Assembly: GCA_937957685.1 (NCBI GenBank)
Contig: CALGAO010000109.1
Coordinates: 1-6,292 of the forward strand
Origin: an uncultured Paenibacillaceae bacterium
GTDB taxonomy: Bacteria > Bacillota > Bacilli > Paenibacillales > DA-C8
Length of the DNA stretch: 6,292 nt
Direction of reading: 5' to 3'
Every line of letters starts with the position of its first letter. Positions within the stretch are counted from its first letter, which is position 1. Shown one piece after another: positions 1-5,425 of this stretch. The position numbers were made by a program, and so were the translations under genes. Under the pieces are notes generated by a model. The model saw nothing but the letters and a program-made list of their open reading frames with translations. It did no database searches and had not been told where the DNA came from.

Positions 1-624
1 TCCGATGATCCCGCCAGCGCTTACGTGACGCAGATCACCCTGCAGATCCAGGATGGCGCCACGGGCAAAGTTTACAACATCCCCCTGAATGGGCAGGGCA
101 ACGCCGGGTACAATCCCACCCTGTTCCTGGGGGATTTCACCGGAGACGGGGTGCAGGATATCCTGATCACGATCGATTCCGGCGGCTCGGGGGCATTCAC
201 CTATGATTATATCTACTCATTTGTGAACCATCAGGCCAGGCTGCTGTTTGACTATAACCAATATAATGAGCACAACACGTACACCGTCACCTACCAGGAT
301 CAATACAAGGTCAAGGTGGAAAGCCCTGCCACGGGCCAGACGTATCTGATCGACATCAGCGGCCGGGGCAGCGAGTATCTGTCGCAGATCTATAACGCCG
401 ATGGCACGCTGAAAGAGCCGATTCAAGGCTGGGCGGATGGCGTCAGCGGCTTCTATCCGGTGGATATCGACCGCAACGGGGTGTATGAGGTCCGGGCCTA
501 TCAACAGCTGAGCGGGCTGTATCACGCGGACTCCCTGGGGTACGTGGTCAACACCCTCCAATGGAATGGAAGCAAGTTCGGCATCCTGCAGCAATGGGTG
601 GCGATCTTTGGCACGGGCGAGTAA
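1..624 (+). CDS. VCBS/FG-GAP repeat-like protein, 5' end missing
   Basis: The reading frame is open from the first base to the TAA at 622-624, so the window holds the last 207 residues and the true start is upstream. The GTG at 25 has no convincing ribosome binding site and is not a credible start. Two acidic loops stand out. GDFTGDGVQD (visible residues 44-53) matches the DxTGDGxxD calcium-loop pattern of FG-GAP/VCBS repeats. DIDRNGVYE (155-163) has the DxDxNGxxE pattern of a second such loop. The rest is rich in Tyr, Gly and Asp and looks like beta-strands, as in a beta-propeller blade. Proteins of this type in Bacillales are usually secreted or envelope-associated, but any signal peptide would lie outside the window. 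A hairpin with a U-run follows 142 bases after the stop. I do not recognise a specific named gene. The family call is fairly secure; the function is unknown. Confidence 0.8.
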   Translation, partial: SDDPASAYVTQITLQIQDGATGKVYNIPLNGQGNAGYNPTLFLGDFTGDGVQDILITIDSGGSGAFTYDYIYSFVNHQARLLFDYNQYNEHNTYTVTYQDQYKVKVESPATGQTYLIDISGRGSEYLSQIYNADGTLKEPIQGWADGVSGFYPVDIDRNGVYEVRAYQQLSGLYHADSLGYVVNTLQWNGSKFGILQQWVAIFGTGE

Positions 625-766
625 CCCTGGCGTATGACCTCCAGTCAAGGCCGCTTGGGCAAAAGGGTAAACGGGGCATGACATGGGCACCTGCGGTGAA
701 CCACAGACATGCGGCAATCTTTGTCGAAAGCGACGTGCGCGATGCAGGACGACCCGTGCGACCACA

Positions 767-834
767 ACACCATCAATCTGCTATTGAGATGTTTCCGTGA
801 GGGCGGGCATATCGGCAGGTTGATGGTGTTTTTT
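767..834 (+). terminator. Intrinsic terminator-like hairpin with U-run
   Basis: ACACCATCAATCTGC (767-781) pairs with GCAGGTTGATGGTGT (815-829) over 15 positions, 14 Watson-Crick and one G-U. Six T residues follow directly (829-834). The 33-base loop can fold weakly on itself. The likeliest role is to end transcription of the VCBS-like gene. It also lies 107 bases upstream of the leader ORF, so an attenuator for the SLH gene is possible if a promoter lies further upstream. The hairpin is seen in the sequence; the assignment to one gene is inferred. Confidence 0.75.
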
Positions 835-928
835 CTGTGACATCAGGATCAAATTTTTCCTGTTTTTCATCATTTCTTAGAGGAAGTTTCAAAAAAATGT
901 CGAATTGTCCAATAACCAAATTTTTCAT

Positions 929-934
929 GGAGGA
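929..934 (+). promoter_or_regulatory. Ribosome binding site of the leader ORF
   Basis: GGAGGA lies 7 bases before the ATG at 942, close to ideal for a Firmicute. It is clearly stronger than the GAGAGG in front of the SLH gene's own ATG, which suggests that ribosomes load here first. This site is the main reason to take the short upstream ORF seriously. Confidence 0.6.
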
Positions 935-941
935 TAGATAG

Positions 942-1061
942 ATGGTTTTCAATTCAAGTCCTGTTGGGAGATCCAAACGATTCATCAGAGGCATGAAGGC
1001 GGCTGTCGGAGATCGATGGTACGCTTCTGAATCATTGGGTGAGAGGATGAAATTTAGATGA
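942..1061 (+). CDS. Possible 39-residue leader peptide ORF
   Basis: An ATG with an excellent ribosome binding site opens a 39-codon frame ending in TGA at 1059-1061. That TGA overlaps the ATG of the SLH gene (1058-1060) as ATGA, the classic arrangement for translational coupling. The peptide starts MVFNSSPVGRSKRF and ends ERMKFR. It is basic, has no hydrophobic segment, no signal peptide and no domain I recognise. It does not show the run of identical amino acids expected of an amino-acid attenuator. It lies in the AT-rich island together with the 5' part of the SLH gene. It may be a regulatory leader whose translation carries ribosomes onto the SLH start, or a chance frame in a long 5' untranslated region. 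The ORF and its overlap are directly visible; the role is inferred. Confidence 0.45.
   Translation: MVFNSSPVGRSKRFIRGMKAAVGDRWYASESLGERMKFR
973..1038 (+). other. Imperfect inverted repeat before the SLH start
   Basis: CCAA 973-976 pairs with TTGG 1035-1038, and GATTCA 979-984 pairs with TGAATC 1028-1033. A small internal loop separates the two helices, and the terminal loop is 43 bases. The structure lies wholly inside the leader ORF and ends 3 bases before the weak ribosome binding site of the SLH gene (GAGAGG 1041-1046). A ribosome reading the leader would open it. The pairing is modest and could be chance. Confidence 0.25.
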
Positions 1062-4000
1062 AGCAATCTATACGCAAATGTCTGTTGTGCACGCTGCTAT
1101 TGTTGACCGTTCTGGTTGCTTGTTTTCAGTCTGAGCCAGCCAGAGCGGCCGACGAAGTGAAATTGATCAGTCAAAACACTTCCAATAATGAAGCTCAGAA
1201 TCCATATGAGAATTATCCAGTGGCTCAGTCATTCACGCTGTCCCAAAGCGCCACAATAACAAAGGTGAAAGTGGGGTTGTTTGCACCAAATGGTCCAACT
1301 ACTGTCAGAGCTTCGCTCATCTCCAGTGCTCCAGGAAAAAGTGGCTATGAATTGAAATACGCTAATGTTTATGTAACCGCTACAACCAAGACCATGGTTG
1401 AATTTAAATTCAGTACTCCTGTACAGCTTTCTTCAGGCGAATATTCAATATATCTGTATCAATTGGGAAGCGATCCATTTAAGTTTTCTTTGTCAGATAA
1501 TAATCCCTATAGTGGGGGATCATTATACGAATATGATGGTCAATGGCATAATTTCGAAAACAAAGATTTGGAGTTCGAGATCTGGGGAGAATGGTTGCCA
1601 GGTGAGCCCCCGCAAGCAGAGGATGACAGCTACAGCGTAAACGAGGATGGTACGCTCACGGTGTCAAAGGTTGAGGGCCTGCTGGCCAACGATACGGACC
1701 CGGATAATGACCCCCTGAAGGCGATCCTGGTGTCTCCACCTTCCAACGGGAGCCTGACTCTGGCTAACGATGGGTCCTTCACCTATAAGCCTAAAGAGAA
1801 CTTCTACGGGAGTGACAGCTTCACGTACAAGGCTAATGACGGCAACTATGATTCGAACGTGGCGAAGGTCAGCATCACGGTCAAAGCGGTCAACGACCCG
1901 CCTTCCTTTACGAAGGGGGCGAATCAGGAGGTGCTGGAGGACAGCGATGTGACAGAGGTCACAGGCTGGGCGACGAACATAAGCGCCGGGCCGCTAGAGT
2001 CTAGCCAGTCAGTCTCCTTCATCGTGACCACCAACAACGAGAGCTTATTTGAACAGGAACCGTCGATTGATGCGACGGGCAAACTGATCTTCAAGCCGGC
2101 AGCCGATGCGAACGGCATAGCGACAGTAACGGTGATCGCCAAGGATGACGGAGGGACAGAGAACGGAGGGAAGGACACCTCGGACCCGCAGACATTCACC
2201 ATCAAGGTGATCGCGGTGAATGACCCGCCTTCGTTCACGAAGGGCGATGACGAGAACGTGGAAGAGGATTCCGGAAAGCATACGGTTACAGGCTGGGCGA
2301 CAGACATCTCGGCTGGTCCAGAGGACGAGGCGAATCAGACGCTGAACTTCAACGTAACCACCGACAACGACTCTCTGTTTGCGGTGAAGCCTGCGATCGA
2401 CGCCACAACCGGGACGCTTACCTATACCCTGGCTGACAATGCCTTCGGCAAGGCCACGGTGACGGTGAAGCTGCAAGACAACGGGGGAACAGCAAACGGC
2501 GGCAAAGATACGTTTGTTCAGACCTTTACGATCACCGTGACGAACGTCAATGATGAACCGGTCATCACCTCGAACGGCGGTGGAGATGAGGCCAGCGTGG
2601 AGGTGAAGGAGAACACCACGGCTGTTACCACCGTAACCGCGGAAGATGTGGATGAAGGCACGACCCTGGTATTCTCCATCGCGGGCGGAGATGATGCGGC
2701 CCTGTTCGCCATCAATCCGGCGACAGGCGTGTTGACGTTCAAGACCGCGCCGAACTACGAGGAACCGTCCGACAAGAACGGGGACGGCGACTATGAGGTC
2801 ATCGTTCAGGTCAGCGACGGAGAGCTGACGGACAGCCAGAAGATCACCGTGACGGTGACCGATGTCAACGATGCGCCGGTGATCACCTCGAACGGCGGCG
2901 AGGAGACGGCCATCGTGGAGGTGGAGGAGAACACCACCGCAGTCACCACCGTAACCGCGACGGATGAAGATGGCGATGCGCTGACGTATGCCATCACGGG
3001 CGGAGCGGATGCGGATCTGTTCAGCATCGATCCGGTGACGGGCGAGCTGACCTTCAAGACCGCGCCGAGTTATGATACGCCGGCTGATGCAGATGGGGAC
3101 AATACGTACGAGGTGGAGGTCACCGTAACGGATGCCGGCGCATTGTCCGACACACAACGGATACAGGTCATCGTGTCCCATTGGTATATCGAACCTTATG
3201 TTCCGCCAGCACCGCCTGTTGATACGCCTGCAACAGGAGCCATCGTCGAAGTGAACGGCAAGGCGGAAACGGCGGGCGAATTGAGCCGTACTGCCCGAGA
3301 TCAGCAGACGGTGGATACTATCTCGATCGATCCCGACAAATTGATGGCAAAGCTGGAAGAAGAAGGACCCCAGGCGATTGTGACCATTCCGGTGAACACG
3401 GATGCCGATGTCATCGTTGGCGAACTGAATGGGCAGCTCGTGAAAAGCATGGAAAACATGCAAGCAACATTGGAGATCAAAACCAAACAAGCCACCTACA
3501 CGCTTCCTGCCCAGCTGATCAATATTGATGCATTAGCCGGACAATTTGGTGATGAGGTCGCCCTGGAGGATATCACGATCGCCGTTGAAATTGCCGAGCC
3601 GACAGCCGACTGGATACAAGCTGCGGAGGACGCCGCCCAGCAGGGCAGCTTCACGATCGTGGCCCCGCCGGTTCAATTCACGGTCAGAGCCACGTACAAT
3701 GGTCAGGTGATCGAAGAGACAACCTTCACTTCCTATGTGGAGCGGACGATCGCCATTCCGGACGGGGTGGATCCGAACAGAATTACGACCGGTATCGTCA
3801 TCGAGCCGGATGGAACGGTCCGCCATGTGCCGACGAAGGTCATCCTGGTCGACGGCCGATATTACGCGAGGATCAACAGTCTGACGAACAGCGTGTACTC
3901 CGTCATCTGGAATCCGGTCGAGTTCGCGGATATGGACGGCCATTGGGCCCGGGGGGCGGCGAATGACATGGGCTCCCGCCTGGTGATGGAAGGCACCGGG

Positions 4001-4483
4001 GAAGGCCGATTCACCCCGGACCGTGATATTACACGCGCAGAATTCGCGGCGATGATCGTCAGGGGATTGGGGCTCAGGCTGGAGGATGCGAATGCGCCAT
4101 TCACGGATGTTGATTCATCAGCATGGTATGCGGCTGCGGTCCATACCGCGTATGTCCATCAGCTGATCAACGGCTATGAGGATGGCTCCTTCCGTCCGAA
4201 TGAGAAGATCACGCGTGAACAGGCGATGGCGATCATCGCGAGGGCGATGAGGATCACCGGACTGGCCGGCAAGCTGACGCAGGTGGATGCGGAAGATGTG
4301 CTGAGGGGATATGCGGACATCGGCCGTGCTTCGAAGTGGGCATTGGACAGCATCGCGGAGAATGTCCAGGCCGGCATTGTCACCGGAAGGGATGCGATCA
4401 CCCTGGCTCCTCAAGCGCACATCACGAGAGCGGAAGCGGCTGTGATGATACAGCGGCTGTTGCGTTACTCAGACCTGATCTAG
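1058..4483 (+). CDS. Multidomain SLH-anchored surface protein with Ig/cadherin-like repeats
   Basis: The product is 1141 residues, predicted to be exported and held on the cell wall through SLH domains binding secondary wall polysaccharide. The start is fixed: the codon just upstream in frame is TAG. Its own GAGAGG (1041-1046) is weak and distant. Order of parts: signal peptide (1-30, hydrophobic 9-21, possible ARA cut at 28-30); jelly-roll-like N-terminal domain (32-181); tandem-95/bacterial-Ig repeat (185-280, with DTDPDNDP); two related Ig-like repeats starting PPSFTKG (281-389, 390-499); two cadherin-like repeats (500-605, 606-707) with acidic DEDGD and DADGD loops; Pro-rich linker (PPAPP, 716-720); a beta-rich region often seen before SLH triplets; then SLH1 (955-1008), SLH2 (1013-1067) and SLH3 (1082-1138). 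The SLH signature is TRAE at 992-995 and 1123-1126 but TREQ at 1052-1055. No catalytic domain is visible, so adhesin or structural S-layer role is inferred. Codons 1-170 are much more AT-rich than the rest. A terminator follows 30 bases after the stop. Confidence 0.93.
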   Translation: MKQSIRKCLLCTLLLLTVLVACFQSEPARAADEVKLISQNTSNNEAQNPYENYPVAQSFTLSQSATITKVKVGLFAPNGPTTVRASLISSAPGKSGYELKYANVYVTATTKTMVEFKFSTPVQLSSGEYSIYLYQLGSDPFKFSLSDNNPYSGGSLYEYDGQWHNFENKDLEFEIWGEWLPGEPPQAEDDSYSVNEDGTLTVSKVEGLLANDTDPDNDPLKAILVSPPSNGSLTLANDGSFTYKPKENFYGSDSFTYKANDGNYDSNVAKVSITVKAVNDPPSFTKGANQEVLEDSDVTEVTGWATNISAGPLESSQSVSFIVTTNNESLFEQEPSIDATGKLIFKPAADANGIATVTVIAKDDGGTENGGKDTSDPQTFTIKVIAVNDPPSFTKGDDENVEEDSGKHTVTGWATDISAGPEDEANQTLNFNVTTDNDSLFAVKPAIDATTGTLTYTLADNAFGKATVTVKLQDNGGTANGGKDTFVQTFTITVTNVNDEPVITSNGGGDEASVEVKENTTAVTTVTAEDVDEGTTLVFSIAGGDDAALFAINPATGVLTFKTAPNYEEPSDKNGDGDYEVIVQVSDGELTDSQKITVTVTDVNDAPVITSNGGEETAIVEVEENTTAVTTVTATDEDGDALTYAITGGADADLFSIDPVTGELTFKTAPSYDTPADADGDNTYEVEVTVTDAGALSDTQRIQVIVSHWYIEPYVPPAPPVDTPATGAIVEVNGKAETAGELSRTARDQQTVDTISIDPDKLMAKLEEEGPQAIVTIPVNTDADVIVGELNGQLVKSMENMQATLEIKTKQATYTLPAQLINIDALAGQFGDEVALEDITIAVEIAEPTADWIQAAEDAAQQGSFTIVAPPVQFTVRATYNGQVIEETTFTSYVERTIAIPDGVDPNRITTGIVIEPDGTVRHVPTKVILVDGRYYARINSLTNSVYSVIWNPVEFADMDGHWARGAANDMGSRLVMEGTGEGRFTPDRDITRAEFAAMIVRGLGLRLEDANAPFTDVDSSAWYAAAVHTAYVHQLINGYEDGSFRPNEKITREQAMAIIARAMRITGLAGKLTQVDAEDVLRGYADIGRASKWALDSIAENVQAGIVTGRDAITLAPQAHITRAEAAVMIQRLLRYSDLI
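1898..2554 (+). repeat. Two tandem Ig-like repeats (about 109 residues each)
   Basis: Protein residues 281-389 and 390-499 are copies of one domain. Each begins PPSFTKG, has an aligned VTGWAT.ISAGP block, a DATGKL/TGTL strand, a DGGTxNGGKDT or NGGTANGGKDT loop, and ends in a VND linker. The DNA has diverged more than the protein, so this is an older duplication kept by selection. Confidence 0.85.
2555..3178 (+). repeat. Two tandem cadherin-like repeats with a 318-base period
   Basis: Residues 500-605 and 606-707 are copies. Both contain PVITSNGG, ENTTAVTTVTA, an LF.I.P.TG.LTFKTAP block and a YEV strand. At the DNA level, ATCACCTCGAACGGCGG recurs exactly at 2564-2580 and 2882-2898, a shift of 318 bases (106 codons). 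Acidic loops such as DKNGDGD and DADGD suggest calcium-stabilised stacking, as in cadherin-type repeats. Confidence 0.85.
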
Positions 4484-4512
4484 CTTCGGATCGCCGGGAT
4501 CCGGAATTAGCG

Positions 4513-4556
4513 AAGACACCTTGGAGGGACTCCTGTCGCTTCAAGGTGTCTTTCTT
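4513..4556 (+). terminator. Intrinsic terminator of the SLH gene
   Basis: AAGACACCTTG (4513-4523) pairs perfectly with CAAGGTGTCTT (4542-4552), an 11-base-pair stem with an 18-base loop. A T-rich tail, TCTTTCTT (4549-4556), overlaps the 3' arm. It starts 30 bases after the SLH gene's stop. The opposite strand lacks a U-run at the matching end, so it should work only for rightward transcription. It separates the SLH gene from the response regulator gene. Confidence 0.88.
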
Positions 4557-4584
4557 ACATGAAGCCAGGATCAAGACTATCAAG

Positions 4585-4612
4585 GAGACACAACAGGATG
4601 TCGAAATATAAA
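4585..4612 (+). promoter_or_regulatory. Candidate sigma-A promoter of the response regulator gene
   Basis: GAGACA (4585-4590, 4 of 6 matches to TTGACA) and TATAAA (4607-4612, 5 of 6 matches to TATAAT) are separated by 16 bases. The pair lies just after the SLH terminator. Transcription would begin near 4619, giving about 60 bases of leader before the start codon at 4679. This is a pattern match only; the -35 is mediocre. Confidence 0.45.
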
Positions 4613-4664
4613 TATAGGAGGCTATTGGTAAGAACGAAGGAACGGGAGATCACAGCGAAAGGAA

Positions 4665-4672
4665 AAGGAGGA
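4665..4672 (+). promoter_or_regulatory. Ribosome binding site that fixes the response regulator start
   Basis: AAGGAGGA lies 6 bases before the ATG at 4679, an almost perfect match to the 16S rRNA tail at ideal spacing. It favours this start over an in-frame ATG at 4598, which has AAGGAGA (4582-4588) 9 bases ahead but falls inside the candidate promoter. Confidence 0.8.
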
Positions 4673-4678
4673 CTGGTA

Positions 4679-5392
4679 ATGAGGAAGGGGTCTGTCCTGG
4701 TGGTGGACAACGAGCTGGAACTGCTGGAATTGCTGCGCATCCATCTGGAGCATGCCGGCTTCCAGGTGCAGCTGACTTCCTCCGGCCGGGAGGCTCTGCA
4801 ATGGTTGAACACCCGGCATTATGATCTGATCATCCTGGACATCTTGATGGAGGATGTGAGTGGCTTTGAGGTGCTGCGGCGCATCCGGCAGCAGCAGATC
4901 GAGACGCCCGTCCTGCTGCTCAGCGCCAAACAGGAGACGGAGAGCAAGGTGTACGGCTTCCACCTCGGAGCGGATGATTATGTCACCAAGCCGTTCAGCC
5001 TGTCCGAGCTGATGGCCCGCGTGCAGGCTCGCATTCGCCGATCGCACCGTGGACAGGCCATATCAGACTCTGTACCGCTCTCCTATGGGCCTTTCACGCT
5101 GTACAGGGATTCGCAGCTGGTCTACAAGCAGCATATCCCGATCCCGTTGTCCGAGAAGGAGACGGAGCTGCTATACGCCCTCATGACGCGTCCCAACCAG
5201 GCGATCGGCAAGATGGAGCTGTTCGAGCTCGTGTGGGGGCACCACCGATTCAGCGAGAATTCCCTGAATGTCTATATCAATCACCTGCGAAGAAAGATAG
5301 AGGACGACCCCAGGCTGCCCAGATACATTCAAACCGTATGGGGACTCGGCTATCGATTCACCCTGCATGACCCGAACGACGCAAACCGATGA
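4679..5392 (+). CDS. OmpR/PhoB-family response regulator (receiver plus winged helix)
   Basis: The 237-residue product has the usual length for an OmpR/PhoB-type transcription factor, normally activated when a sensor kinase phosphorylates its receiver. Receiver, residues 4-120: D10 in VLVVDNE, phospho-acceptor D54 in LIILDIL, switch S82 in LLLSAK, Y101, and K104-P105 in DDYVTKPF. Winged helix-turn-helix, about 135-229: LSEKETELL start helix, recognition helix around SLNVYINHLRRKIED (195-209), and the GLGYRF wing (222-227). Two receiver positions are atypical. N11 stands where an Asp normally binds Mg2+, and E58 replaces the usual Pro four residues after the phospho-acceptor. The start at 4679 places VLVVD at the customary distance from the N-terminus. 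An in-frame ATG at 4598 would add 27 mostly basic residues. No kinase gene is adjacent within the window. The target genes are unknown; regulation of the neighbouring SLH gene is only possible. Confidence 0.93.
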   Translation: MRKGSVLVVDNELELLELLRIHLEHAGFQVQLTSSGREALQWLNTRHYDLIILDILMEDVSGFEVLRRIRQQQIETPVLLLSAKQETESKVYGFHLGADDYVTKPFSLSELMARVQARIRRSHRGQAISDSVPLSYGPFTLYRDSQLVYKQHIPIPLSEKETELLYALMTRPNQAIGKMELFELVWGHHRFSENSLNVYINHLRRKIEDDPRLPRYIQTVWGLGYRFTLHDPNDANR

Positions 5393-5425
5393 AGCCCGGT
5401 CAGAATTCCATCCAGCCTTCTGCTG

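Larger units (their letters stand above)
625..941. other. Intergenic region, GC-rich then AT-rich
   Basis: This stretch lies between the VCBS-like gene and the leader ORF. Bases 625-766 resemble the flanking genome in composition and contain a small hairpin (GTCG 723-726 with CGAC 731-734). Bases 767-834 form a strong terminator-like hairpin. From 835 the DNA turns AT-rich with runs of T and A (17 G or C in 841-900). It should contain the promoter of the SLH gene, but I found no good -35/-10 pair. The best, TTTCAA 887-892 with CAATAA 910-915, is too weak to annotate. Short open frames across this stretch on both strands lack ribosome binding sites and recognisable protein character. Confidence 0.6.

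Noticed and set aside
217..765. Minus-strand open frame across the end of the VCBS-like gene
   Set aside because: It overlaps a frame with clear calcium-loop motifs, and its own product (Arg/His-rich) resembles an antisense translation.
700..780. Possible GEMM-I cyclic-di-GMP riboswitch (GGCAATC, a GTCGAAAGCGAC hairpin and GGACGACCC)
   Set aside because: The fragments recall parts of the motif, and the gene context made it tempting. However, the conserved GCAAAGCC segment is absent, the hairpin does not form a proper GAAA tetraloop, and spacing does not fit. A covariance search would settle it.
561..800. Plus-strand 79-codon frame over the end of the VCBS-like gene and the intergenic region
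   Set aside because: It overlaps the VCBS-like gene by 64 bases in another frame, lacks a ribosome binding site and runs into the terminator stem.
905..933. TTGTCC (905-910) as a -35 box for the SLH gene
   Set aside because: No acceptable -10 lies 16-18 bases downstream; that position holds the ribosome binding site GGAGG.
773..1066. Minus-strand 97-codon open frame in the intergenic region
   Set aside because: It covers the terminator hairpin and the leader ORF, has no recognisable domain, and would start inside the SLH gene's initiation region.
2045..3490. Long open frame (481 codons) on the minus strand inside the SLH gene
   Set aside because: It is antisense to a clear multidomain protein in the GC-rich repeat region. 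Its product is rich in Arg, His and Gly with no domain or signal, and it has no plausible ribosome binding site.
4336..4611. Plus-strand 91-codon frame over the end of the SLH gene
   Set aside because: It overlaps the third SLH domain in another frame and runs through the terminator; it has no ribosome binding site or domain.
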